Source: Chara braunii | Lineage: Eukaryota; Streptophyta; Charophyceae; Charales; Characeae | Assembly: GCA_003427395.1 (NCBI GenBank) | Contig: BFEA01000600.1 | Location: 883,555-916,158 of the forward strand | Direction of reading: 5' to 3' | DNA: 32,604 nucleotides | In this document: piece after piece, positions 19,450 to 30,294 of the stretch | Layout: each line of letters starts with the position of its first letter | Position numbering within the stretch: the first letter of the stretch is position 1 | The notes under the pieces: generated by a model | The model's input: the letters and a program-made list of their open reading frames with translations, nothing else | Databases searched by the model: none | What the model was told of the DNA's origin: nothing | Program-made: the position numbers and the translations under genes

Positions 19450-19833
19450 TGTCGGGGCAGGAACCCTTACAAGGGTATCTACCAGCGTTTTGACGACTCG
19501 CGGGAAGGCGCCGTTCTATCCATAAGCTGACGGGGTGTCGGTAAGCGAGTAAAAGATAAAGTAAAGATAATCCGCCGCGGCGCGGCAAAAAATTTCATGG
19601 GTATCCCAACCCCCTGTACATATTTACATTTCTTTTCTTATCGGGTATTGACCCCTCGTCTGTCTTTTCAAAATCTGTTACTCAGACTCTAGGGTTGGAC
19701 ACCCAAGTGGTTGTAGATAGGGCAGTTGACGCTACGAAGACATATCGCGACGGAAACTACTAAAGGAAGGAAGCCGCAATGACAAGGACATCGGGGCTAC
19801 CATTCCCCTTCGCCCCCACCATCGAAGCAATGT

Positions 19834-19877
19834 GCGGCAACCTAAACAAAAGGTTGCCGCGCGGCCCATCGGCCGCG
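19834..19877. other. Double hairpin near the 3' LTR start, with compensated change
   Basis: GCGGCAACC (19834-19842) pairs with GGTTGCCGC (19852-19860). The 5' LTR has GCGGCGACC with GGTCGCCGC. Both members of one base pair have changed together, and the loop is the same. The second stem GCGGCC-CATC-GGCCGC is unchanged. Confidence 0.85.
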
Positions 19878-22137
19878 CAATTCAGGGTCCATCGAAGGAA
19901 AAAGACCAACGTTAGAAATGCTTGAAGCACGACTGCAAAGGCGACGCTCGGATTAAAGGCCTATATGAAAGGGTTATTGAAGAGGACCTACCTTACCACA
20001 ATTCCTACAAGATTCAGCCCTGCTCCTACGCCATGTGTGTGCGTCATGCCATTTAGCTAGGCTAAGCGGGTATCCAAGTAATATGACAGGAAGCCGTGAA
20101 GGTAGGCGCGTCGGGATCAATCATTTCCCAACGTTTCTACCACTAGGACAATGCGCGACAACCTAAAAGGAATCGGCCGCGCGATTCAGAGCCCAATAGT
20201 TGAAAACGAATGCTTCGGACAATGGCTCGGAACGGTGCGATGACGGGGAAAGCTAAGGGCTGAAGTTAAAAAATTATCTAGGAAAAACTACCGGTAAAAG
20301 CTTAACCCCGCGTTTGCGTCATACGTACTCACCCTACTACCTGGTTGGGCTAGTCAAGTAGTGTGGCGACATAAGGAGAAGCCGCAGGTAAGAGGAAAAT
20401 GGGAGCACGAGGAAAAGGCGAAGCGAAAATGCAGGCGGGGCACCTCGCTTATTACTTCATATACCGGTAGAGCCCCTCCATATACAGTGGTAGGAGCTAG
20501 CCCAGTAGGTTCAAAGGTAGCATGGCAAGTAGGAGACATATGGATCGATTCCCACTGCCTCCGATCGCCGGGCTAGCTCCCTTTTTCTTTTGAGTAGGAC
20601 CATGGAGTACGAGGGGGTGACACCTCGGCAGTAATGGCGGAGCACCGCGCCTGCCAAGACAAATATCGGCAGCGCTCCCCCTTACACCGTGGCAAGGCCT
20701 AGCCCAATAGGTTTCATGGGCGGATTGATACACGTCTGGCGCATGGATCGAGCCCACTCGCGCCCGAACCAGTGGACTAACATCTTTTCTTTGCACAAAG
20801 GCAGGGCGCAACACGAGTTCACCTGGCAAAGGCGAGCATTGAATCCGCCGCACGATCTAGGGAATCCCGCGGCCAAGGCTCTCCGCGCGACTCGAACTTC
20901 CGCAATACTGAACAACTCGAAAATGTTTCCTCTGATGTGGATCGCGTGGAAGCAGGGGAGGGTTCAAGCCATAGCACGCGGAACAAAGGAGAGCGAAAAC
21001 AAAACTAAGAAGAAAAAGCAATTCAAAATTTCCTAAATTGTAACCGCGCTACAGGGGTTTGAACCGCGGTCCGTGGGATAGCAGAGGAAAAAGCTCGTTA
21101 AAGGAAGAAGATATGAGAAAAGCATAAACTAAAACGACAAAAAGAAAAACAAAAAGAAAACAGACAAACTAAGAAATACCAGATGGCGCGTGGGAAAACG
21201 ACGCGCAGAACTTTGACACAGCAGGGCTGCAACGGGACCCGTTTTAATCGGATCTCTGTTTGTTTTTTTCTATGATTTTCATTGTTAGTCATTCGCGTTT
21301 TCCTATGGCCGCCCATATCGGTGGGAGTGTATCTCCCCGTGTTCTAGCAGAAGATTCACTCCCCTTTTGCACACTAGGTAGGGTTACGCCCTAAGGAAAA
21401 ACATGTCCCCACACCCACGGGTTTTCCTGTGGCTGCTGGTACCACTAAGGCTATGCACCTTCCCGAACCTGCGGAAAGGTTCATTCAGACTTCAGAATAG
21501 TCTGAAAGAGGGGATGGGGGGCGCATTTTACCGTGTCCTAGCAGAAGATTCACTCTCGTCTTGCAAGGGCCACAGTGAAGGCCATGGTTGCGGCTGGGGT
21601 AGAAATGGTCATGATGACCCCTCCCCTTTGGCCTCAGCTGAGCCATCATGGGCTCCTTGCAGACTTAGCACCCCCAACATGAGATCTTTCTGATCCTGGG
21701 GGTGGGGTTGAGTGTCGGGAAAAGACACTACCACATGGGAGGGGGGCCAAAAGGAATTATGGTGTGGTTCCCGCCATTGAGATGAGTGGATCATGGCCGG
21801 GCATCCACCAAAGGAATAGGAAGAGGGAGGCTGAATAGGCAACTAAGTCCAGCCTTTCCCCGACATACCAGCACTGGGAAAAATAGCTAGGTACGTCAAA
21901 CTTTAAAAACTCATAACTCCTACAATAATGGTCAGAAAAATAAAAGAAAAATTGTTTCAGAAATGAGACAGTGGAAGCCGTCTAGTGAGAATTACGAGAT
22001 GACTATTTGAACTAACCCTGAATAGATAAAAAACGAGAGAAAGGAGGAATAGTCAAAGTCAGTTGCACTAAGTGTGCGGCTGCGGTGCGACAACGTCACA
22101 CCGTCGATCTCACAAAAAATCGAGGGTCCAGGGCCAT

Positions 22138-22229
22138 CTCGAATTATTGCCTAGGGGCTAGAGTGTCGAGGCACACTCTCCACCTCGAATTATTGTCTAA
22201 GGGCTAGAGTGTCGAGGCACACTCTCCAA
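22138..22229 (+). promoter_or_regulatory. Doubled 46-bp element, 3' LTR
   Basis: This is the counterpart of 5213-5304, identical, and lies immediately upstream of TATAAAAA. Confidence 0.65.
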
Positions 22230-22235
22230 CTCGAC

Positions 22236-22243
22236 TATAAAAA
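22236..22243 (+). promoter_or_regulatory. LTR promoter TATA box (TATAAAAA), 3' LTR
   Basis: This is the counterpart of 5311-5318. Transcription from here would read through the rest of the 3' LTR into the flank. Confidence 0.6.
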
Positions 22244-24007
22244 CAGGCAATGCCCAGAAGTTGCCACACAAGGAGCACGTGCCGTAGGAGTGGTCGCACA
22301 CTCTAAGGCATTTGTGAGTTGCAGGAGTGCTTAGGGAGTGCTGCTGGGAATCTACTAGAGGAGTTGTTGGAGCCAAGAGAAGGAGGAGGAGCCACCATAG
22401 CCACAAGGTGAAGGCACCTTGCTACCACCTTGAGGCTGGTACCGGACCTGCGACACATGTGCTAGGGGCCACTCCGTTGGAGCGGGAACTCACCTCCAAG
22501 ACTCAAGGGAGCGGCGTTTTGGACTTAGCTTCGGCCGAGGGTCGGATTTTATTATTTTTAAGCTTGGACGTGGCCGACGTGAGAGAGCATGCTACCGGAG
22601 TAATCAAGCGGCAAGACTACGTCCACATGCGGAGGAGCGTTACCAGCCTTGTCGTACGTGGGCGTCGAGATAATTTTGTGAGAGTGTCGTGGGACCGCCG
22701 TTGGGCCTGGTTTTTGACACTGAGGCGGTGTCTTTTATTTTGGAAGCGAGGATCTCGGGTTGCGGCGCGACGAGGCGACGATATCGCTTATCCGCTTGTT
22801 GGCGGTTCAAGGCGGTAGCACCAATTAATTTTGTGTGGCATTCCAAGTGTGTCGTCGTGGTCCGAAGGAGGTGCCGATTGCGGCACATGCTCAAGGCAAA
22901 CGCCGGTGCAAACTTGTGGCGGTACGACACAAGGGGAATTTTTTTGTAACAAGAACGGCGCAAGTCCTTGACGTTTTGGCATTGTGGAACCCTTGGTGTC
23001 GGTCCTTGACACTATTGGGACCATTCGGGACTGCGCCACATCGACGGTCCTATTGATTGGACCTTAAACACCTTGACGCCAAGGGATTTATTTTGGAGTG
23101 CGTCGGCAACTTCCATTGCTTTGGGCCCGGCGGGACCAATTTAGAACCGAGGTGCCACTCATCACTTGTGGGAGTTACCAGAGCAAGCAAATACCACTCA
23201 ATAATTATTGAGCTTCACGGCGCTGATGATTTTCTATTCAAAACATTTTGGAGCGTGGTTGATATTCAAGATTCAACTTGGCTTTCTTGGGTGAGCCGGT
23301 CGGCATCAGCGACACTTCACTCAAGGTCAGTTAATGACTCAGACCCATCACTCCCCACGTTAAACCACACTTTTGCTTGCCTTATTTCTATTTCCTTGAA
23401 TATTCAGTTGAAAGAAAAAAAGGTTGGTTTGTGTAAGCTCAAACGTGAAAAAGGAAGTGTTACCCTTGTAATATGTCTTGACTTTGTACTTTTGTTGCAG
23501 GCATGTGAGCAAAAGCTTTGTATGTCCAACGAGGACTGGGGTCTTGCGGATGAGACGCTCCGCCTATGAAAGACTCAAATATTCTTTTTTTTTTTTTTTT
23601 TTTTTTATTGGTTCATAAGATCCTTGGTCGATCGAGGCTCACAAGGGAGGGATCTTGTCATTGATTTTGTCTTCCTTTGTTCGGTTAGGCGATCTACGCA
23701 TTAGGAATTCAACGATGTGGGCCGTCCATTACATTACTATGAAGCAACCCTCACCTATTACCCGCGACAAGAATTGTAGGACGCGGCGAAACGGGTCGAC
23801 AAGGCTCCACTGTTTTACTCCTTTTGCCTTCTTTTCTGAACTATCCGGCGCTTAGGAAATAACTCCGATTAGCATGCACTTAGCAGCCTCGTCTGGCTTG
23901 AGGAGCACCACGGAAGGATGGGTAGCTTCCAACTCCTCTAGGCCTTGTGGAACTAAGTAGTGATAGAAATCGCCCTACATTTAGCCTGCACATGCTTGAC
24001 GTCGCTC

Positions 24008-24015
24008 TATATAAG
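24008..24015 (+). promoter_or_regulatory. Second LTR TATA box (TATATAAG), 3' LTR
   Basis: It lies 158 bp upstream of the ORF1 ATG (24166), with the same CA-rich candidate start region as in the 5' LTR. Confidence 0.6.
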
Positions 24016-24165
24016 TAGCCTAGCTTCTCGTATACTTCACTTCACTACAAGGTTTTTGCATCGCCGGTTCCTTTTCTAAGAGGACGACGGAAGTTGGTTC
24101 GTCGTGGCCTGCATCGCCTATCGTGCCGAACTTTGGCAAAGGGAGTGAGGCGGCCAGTCGGAGAA

Positions 24166-24738
24166 ATGGGGGCGCGGGTAGCAGACAACACAGGCGCCGC
24201 AAGCGGTGCCGCCTCGAGCAGTTCGAGACGAAGGGTCGCGACAGTCGCCACCATTATGCTGTTTCCAAGCAAGACGGAGGCAAGGGCGTCTGCTGTAGCC
24301 GTGGGAGGATTTAGGCAAGGATGGGCGAGAGTCGGCCGCATGGTCTTCGATCCCGCGGACGTCTTCCCGACCGAGGTGGAGCTTAGGGAAGACCAAGGGA
24401 CCCTTGATGACCCACCACGGATTTATGCATTTGTGACAACGGCCATGAAGCTGGTTCTAAGCGTCGGCGTCTGCCCCCTTAGGAAGACGCATTGGTTCGA
24501 CGTCGGGGTCGTCTACGACGTCGTGAACGAGTCTATCCACCGCAAGTTCGAGGACGAGATCATGTGGTTGTCCCTACGCATTATGCGGAACCACCACGCT
24601 CGGCAGGGGTCATTCATATACATCGAGCATTATGATCGCGTGGGACTGTATGATGTCGGATTCCGTGTCGCGGAGAGATGTGACGATGAGGCCCTCCAGC
24701 GGCAGGAGGAGAATTTGTTAAAACTCTTTCGTATTTGA
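24166..24738 (+). CDS. LTR-encoded protein ORF1 (unknown function), 3' LTR
   Basis: This is the uninterrupted counterpart of 7933-8505, 190 residues, differing by one Gly/Arg change near residue 49. Here the TATA box, leader and ORF are contiguous with no N, so this is the best copy to study. I do not recognise the family. The frame is also open upstream of the ATG without another ATG, so the start is chosen by the first ATG in strong context. The sequence from about 24402 is part of the block identical to the left LTR. Confidence 0.55.
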   Translation: MGARVADNTGAASGAASSSSRRRVATVATIMLFPSKTEARASAVAVGGFRQGWARVGRMVFDPADVFPTEVELREDQGTLDDPPRIYAFVTTAMKLVLSVGVCPLRKTHWFDVGVVYDVVNESIHRKFEDEIMWLSLRIMRNHHARQGSFIYIEHYDRVGLYDVGFRVAERCDDEALQRQEENLLKLFRI

Positions 24739-24760
24739 TGATGGCGCTTTGTGATGCAGG

Positions 24761-25312
24761 ATGGCTGGAGCTCGGCGCGACCTGACAATCCCCTGGTATC
24801 TCCTGATTCGAGATACAAATGATGCAGACCGCATCGCCTGGGCGGAGAGGATGTCGATGGTGTTCGATGGGACTCCGACTCGATGGCTCGGCTTTGTCTG
24901 AATCGTCAACGACGGACGTGGGTTTCTTCTGGAAGAGCGATTGGAGATTCGACCGAACGTGATTCGGCGTCCAAATGAGTTGCAGGGGCATACATTGTAT
25001 TTTCATCGTGTCTCGAACATGGAGCTTGTCTCTCGAGTCACCGCTGGAGTACTCTTCAGACGATCCGGAGCGCGAATGGTTTTCCTTTGGCTCCGAGACA
25101 CTTCCGCCCGACACCTTAAGCGCCTCGGTGTACCTTTCTGGTCCGTCCTGTTAACATTGGCGCGACGAATGGCAAGACTCTACAGCACGAGCGAACTACG
25201 ACTACGATGGCAAGGGCGAGTGCGGAGGATGGCGATTAACGAGGCGTTCATCCGGCGGCATACCCGGCTAGACAGACGCGCTCGGGCGACTCACACGCTT
25301 TACGACCGCTAG
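24761..25312 (+). pseudogene. LTR ORF2 (unknown function) with one internal stop, 3' LTR
   Basis: This is the counterpart of 8528-9079 with TGA at 24899-24901. Because this part of the two LTRs is probably one consensus used twice, sharing of the stop is not independent evidence. The product would be 183 residues with an Arg-rich C-terminal half and no recognised domain. Confidence 0.42.
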
Positions 25313-26612
25313 GAGTCGTCCACCCTCTATAGGTCCCTCTAGAGAGAGCCGTCCAGCGGAGGGTAGCGAGTTAGACTCCTACGATCGGACCATCAGGCTC
25401 CGCCCTCGAGAGGGCTAAAACATGATAAAACTCAGTAGTGCCGACCAGGNAAACATGGTCAGCCCGCCCCTATGATTATCANTTTCCCTCGACAAATTTC
25501 GCAGGTATTATGATGAGGGGCGAAGGCGNCTTATAAATTTTATTCCTTTCCTTTGTATGTATTTAAGATTGATGGTCGTTCGCAGTTAGGCGATAGCCTC
25601 TGTACTAGGAGGGACGCAAGTGGTTTGGATAGCGGGAAGTCACATGAAAAATAATAGAGAGTGTCTTGGGCATACCGCTACAACGGGGAGTTGCTTTTGC
25701 AAAATTGATTCAGTAAATTCCTGTCTCTGCAAATTGTGGCCGTCTACGATATCAAGGAGGTGATCCTCTTGTTAGTTTTAACGTGTATCACTTGTGGAAC
25801 GCTCTTGAAAACTTTCCTTTCAATTTTATGAGATAGTGAAGACAAAGGCATGTTCCCTGTCATCGAATCTCTCATGCTTGCAAAAGATTGTTGTTTTCCG
25901 CCTTTTGGGACGGTTCGCTACCTGCATGCTGCATTTGTATGTCTTCGTTTGCAATCTCTATGTGCCTTGGTTGTCATGTATGTGCTTTCTGGTAACGACT
26001 TCAAAAATGTTTGGTTGTAACGCTCTCGTGTCTTAATGCGACATCTATGCGTGACTTGGTTACTATTTTTGTGTGGTCGCTGGCAACGTCTATTTATGTC
26101 TTGATTATTTACGTTCATATGTTTGATTCCGACGTCTGAATGTCTCATGCAACCCATATGTGTATTTTCTGCTGCAATGACACTGTCTTCCGGAAAGTGT
26201 CTGTATGAAAGACTAGGAGTGACTTCGATGAGACCATTCTATATTCACCTATAAGAATTGTCTGTGCTACGGCGAATCGAGCAAAACGCCCCTGGCTGGT
26301 CTACCTCTGCGATTGCATGTAAAAGCTTTCGTATGTAGATCAATAGCTAGGTAGGGATACGCCTCTGAGGATGGTGACAGCTCCTCAGGGAAGACGAGTT
26401 GTGCCTCGCGGGACCCTGACCTGTGGAAGGGGAACGCGAGAAGTACGACTGGCGCACCCGGCTAGAGCGACAAAACTCCGTCGTTCACCTCGATGAATTT
26501 TGGGGGAAACATTCCGCCTCTAAAAAGAAAAGTATCAAACTCCTGCGTGATGCGGTCGGGAGGTCCCCCTTTATGCGCTGCGATGTGAAGGGGGGGCCGT
26601 TTGCGTCCGACA

Positions 26613-26616
26613 GCGT
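26613..26616. repeat. Right target-site duplication, GCGT
   Basis: This directly follows the 3' LTR end CCGACA and matches 2519-2522. After it the two flanks differ. Confidence 0.55.
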
Positions 26617-27170
26617 CAACGGCTGGGAGTTCGATTTCGGATTGATCAAATGATACTGCTGATTTTGACCATCATTGCGAGCTCCTCAGCTGCATCGAGG
26701 AAACAAGGCCCTCTCACGGGAGTCTGAGAGCACCTCCCTTGGATCTGAGAGTCTCAAACTTACCTTTTTCTGCTCTTCTGACTCTCAATCTAGCCTATTG
26801 GTTACGAGAGGAAGGCGGCAGGCGGGATTGCAACCCATAGGACCTCATCAAGACTATGTGGGGAGTCCACCCACCGATTGCGGGAGCTTTGTCGAAATCT
26901 AAGCGAGATTCTGGAGGCAGAGAATTGATAGATATACCTTTCTTTATCTGTATGACCCCATATTACCCCTGTTTGACTACTTCCCTTTAGTTTGACTGAA
27001 TGTATGCATGTGTTTCCCCTACGATTTTAATTTTGTTCAGGATTAATCGAACTAAATAGAAGGAACATGTGTGAAAAACTTAAGTTTCTCTTTGTTTTGA
27101 CTGAAAGCAGATTAAGGGATGAACTAAGGGAAGGTGGGAGGAATGCAGATTGCATGTGTTTCACCGGATC
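26617..27170. other. Flank right of the retrotransposon, no gene seen
   Basis: There are only short frames. A segment near 26727-26755 repeats TCTGAGAG. I see no domain, RNA gene or element end. Confidence 0.5.
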
Positions 27171-27960
27171 AACCAAGGACTTGGCATTGTTTCTAAGTTG
27201 AATGGCCCAGGGCTGTGTTATTTGTCTGTTTTCTGAAGGACCATACATTGTTTCTAAGTTGAATGACCTGGTTGCTGTGTTTATATATGAGGGTTTGCTT
27301 GGATGATCTCTGGGACCAAGCATTGTTTCTAAGTGAATGACTTGGTCTGTCTGTTTCTTTTGGGTTTTCTGACTGAAGTTTGACTAAAAAATTCAACTTC
27401 ATGCTTTGAATGATTTTAGGATAGGTTGAACATTGTTTCTAAGCTGAATGATTCAGTTTTTTGTTTATTTTTTAGGGAGGATTTCTGGTCTAAGGCTAAG
27501 CATTGTTTCTAAGCCGAATGGTTTAGCTTGAAAACCACGCACATAAGTATAAGCTGAGTATAAACAGGAAGTATTTTATCTATACTCACATGCGAACTGA
27601 CAGTTGGACATTGTTTTTAAGTTGAATGGTCCAACACTAAGCCATATCACTAAGAAGAGAAGGGAAAGTGCTAAGTATAATTGAAAATAATATGGGCAAG
27701 TTCATCATTGTTTCTAAGTTGAATGGCTCAGTCCCCTGCCCATATTTTCATTTTCTTTTAAAAAACAAAGTTAGAAAATTACTAGATTTTGAATATTAAA
27801 CAATTCAAGGCGACTAGGCATTGTTTCTAAGCTGAATGGTCTAGTCATTTGTCAAAAGAAGAGAAAAGTAGTTGTGCAACCTGTTTGTGTATATCGTAAA
27901 GGCATACGAGACATTGTTTCTAAGCTGAATGGTCTAGCATTACGCCATATGTAAGTTGGG
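27171..27960. repeat. Array of nine hairpins with a constant loop and variable complementary stems
   Basis: The core CATTGTTTCTAAGYTGAATG occurs at 27185, 27246, 27321 (one base shorter), 27431, 27501, 27609, 27706, 27819 and 27912. CATT and AATG pair around a near-constant loop. Outside the core the sequence changes from copy to copy but stays self-complementary: GACCAAG/CTTGGTC at the third, GTTGGAC/GTCCAAC at the sixth, AATATGGGCA/TGCCCATATT around the seventh, GACTAG/CTAGTC at the eighth and AGAC/GTCT at the ninth. Spacing is 61-113 bp. Weaker pairing is seen at copies 1, 2 and 4. Confidence 0.85.
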
Positions 27961-28254
27961 TGGGTATAAGGATTAAAGCATCTGGAAGATTCATGAACTA
28001 TCTATGAGGATTTTGACTTAGGGATGGTGAAAGTGCTTACTCTTTCTGGTTTTGGCCTGCATGTGGCTGAATGAGATTATTTACTTAGTCTAAGTTTCAG
28101 TTGATAGGTAGTTGCATTAGTTGCTCGCCATGTGCTCGAATCATAGGAGTTAGTTTCAAATCCTTGCATTTTCTGAGTAAAGTTTATTTTACTTAGGTCA
28201 ATTTCTGCATTTTCTTGGATCTTTGATTATACTTGGTCTTGTATAAATCTTGGT
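27961..28254. other. Spacer between the two repeat arrays
   Basis: AT-rich, no open frame and no repeat recognised. Confidence 0.5.
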
Positions 28255-28860
28255 AAGCCACTTTCTCTAAGGAAAGCGCTGCCGAAATTTTTACAAAACC
28301 GAAAAGTTAGTCACATTTTGTCTTTTCAAAGTTCAGTTTGTCTGACCTTTTGACTTATTAAAAATCTGAAAAGTTCATTTTCTAAAGGGAGTGCTGCCCA
28401 AATTTTTGCTACTTCAAGGAGTTATACAAAAATGGGACCTTAAGAAGTCAAAGTCACTTCAGATTTTGAACTTAGCTTTGTAAAAATTTTGGATTAACGC
28501 TCTTCCAAAGGGAGTGCTGCCGAAATTTATATAAATCCAAGGAGTTAGTTAAATTTTGTCTTAGTCGAACTCGGATTTTGCTCCGGGTTCATATATGGCT
28601 TAGTAAAAATTTGGAAAATCTTTTTTTCTAAAGGGAGTGCTGTGCGACTTACCTGTGGCTTGTGCGCGCACGTTGCCCAAATTTCTACTAATTCAGGGAG
28701 TTAGACAAAATTTGACTTTTTGGAATTAAAGTTTGTTTTTGTTTTCATAAATTGAGTTACTAAAAATTCTGGAATGACAATTTTCCTACGGGAAGTGCTG
28801 CCGAAATTTTCTTAGTTTAGAGGAGATAGTTTATATTTTGACAGGTGGCGATTCTGGCAA
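28255..28860. repeat. Tandem array, five copies of a ~115-125 bp unit
   Basis: Each unit carries a segment close to AAAGGGAGTGCTGCCGAAAT followed by an AAGGAGTTAG-like segment and a TTTTG tract. Unit cores lie near 28278, 28393, 28515, 28639 and 28797. The fourth copy has an insertion of about 33 bp, GC-richer than its surroundings, between GTGCTG and CCCAAATTT. The units are diverged, so the array is old. Confidence 0.8.
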
Positions 28861-30294
28861 TCCACCCTGGATAGGGGAGATGCTGCCATAGGTCTGCCTT
28901 GCGTTGAGGCACTTGGTTAGGCCTAGGCTTAGCTTGTAGAAGGATCTTGGATGAGAATGTGTTATGGAGCTGTATTCTCCATACACTTATGATTTTAACT
29001 TGGGGATTGACGTGTCTTATGTTATAGGTATTCTTGATTGATTGATTCGGAATTTGGGCTAGATTCAGTTTGATCCTACAAGGATCATCTTCTGTTATCA
29101 TTGATAACAGGTCGATTGCCGATTCGTCGGTCTACGACTCAACTCCAATTCACCCTCATAGTCAACCTAAAAGGCTTTAGCCCTGGTGATGTTTTTTTTT
29201 TGTTTTATTAAGGTTTTTCACCCGAACTTTTATTGAATGATCATTTAAACAAAGGTACTGAGTATTTAATTATGGTTGGTTGGACAGAGGTTGAGGCTTG
29301 CATGGCTAAAGTGAGGGGTATGAGTATAGAGGTTGGTTAAAGTTGACTTTGTGTAATGCGTGGACTTTGATTGACTCTTTGATGTGATTGCAGGTATGTT
29401 CTGTGGTTCGGATTTTGGATTTGACTGTCTGCGATCACACACATATATACGGCTGTGAGGAGTCCCACTGCGATTGTAAGAAGTGATCGTTACATACTTA
29501 TTCCACCTTTACATGTATATATGTATGTACCTATATTGGGTGTCCGCGTGGCCCGAGGGGCCCACGCTTAAGGGTTTAACCGAGGTTGAGGCTGAGAAAG
29601 AAAATGAACCCCCTCTATTTATTGTATGTTTCTTAAAGATTTTTCTTAATCAGACGTTGGTCCTGAGCGGGGATTCAAGGGCCTTATTCAGAACATCCGA
29701 GATCCTAGACTCTGCATGGAAGAGATCGCCCCCCTCGCAGAGCCTATTTACCCTGTTAACCGGGACATTCGGCCTAAAGGCCAGAGCTGCCGCGGAGGCC
29801 GCACGACTGTTCCTTCAGCCGTGCAATATCGTTAAGGGGTAAACCTTCACGATACTTCGAGTCTGACACTTGAGTGTCATAAGCGGTACTCGGATCCATG
29901 AGGGACCGCTTGATTATGGGCACTACATAGTACGTCATAATTACGACTGCTTGTGTATTCATGCATTGCTAGTCGATACGAGTTAGCCATGCGTCCGAGC
30001 GATTTTATACTAAGTCTCGCGAGCGACGCCTATCTGATTTCCGCGTTGGGGAGTTATGGGATGGCTACTAAGGGACTAGGAGTGTTGTCTCATTATTTGT
30101 TCTGTGTTGTTTTGTGTATATGTATGGGTGTGTGTATTTTTATTTTTATGTTCTTTAGAGTGGTATACGCATGGTGTGTGGGATGCGTCCTAGTCGATCG
30201 ACGACGAGTCGCGCTTGGGACCTCAGCCCCCCAAGGCGTCGGTTCGCGTGTTGGTCTGATAGAGGTGTAAAAACTGCGCGTACCCCCTATGCTA
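28861..30294. other. Non-coding stretch, no gene seen
   Basis: Only short frames are present. The sequence changes character near 29538 (TGTCCGCGTGGCCC), becoming more GC-rich and LTR-like up to the fragment at 30295. I could not confirm an LTR start there, because no target-site duplication matches. Confidence 0.45.

Larger units (their letters stand above)
2523..26612 (+). mobile_element. Giant Ty3/gypsy-type LTR retrotransposon
   Basis: It has two long direct repeats (2523-10380 and 19450-26612) with complementary ends TGTCGG / CCGACA, a 19-nt tRNA-Asp PBS two bases after the 5' LTR, and an internal coding region ordered Gag, protease, RT, RNase H, integrase. Integrase after RNase H places it in Ty3/gypsy (Metaviridae) and not Ty1/copia. 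No chromodomain follows the integrase GPY motif. A second Gag-like ORF sits in the env position. Size as assembled is 24.1 kb, or about 23.4 kb if the 692-bp duplication in the left LTR is an assembly error. Multiple stops and frameshifts show the copy is inactive. Confidence 0.93.
19450..26612 (+). repeat. 3' LTR, 7163 bp
   Basis: It begins TGTCGGGGCAG and ends GTCCGACA, giving a 6-bp terminal inverted repeat. It is the cleaner copy, without the 692-bp duplication or the junction duplication. It contains the same double hairpin, doubled U3 element, two TATA boxes and two ORFs. Identity with the 5' LTR is complete over about 22020-25668, including N's at 25450, 25482 and 25528, and a few percent lower outside that block. 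Confidence 0.93.

Noticed and set aside
28838-28870. GACAGGTGGCGATTCTGG, resembling an LTR end plus PBS
   Set aside because: The first part is like the junction at 10376-10388, but the PBS part diverges after seven bases and no matching LTR start or coding region accompanies it.
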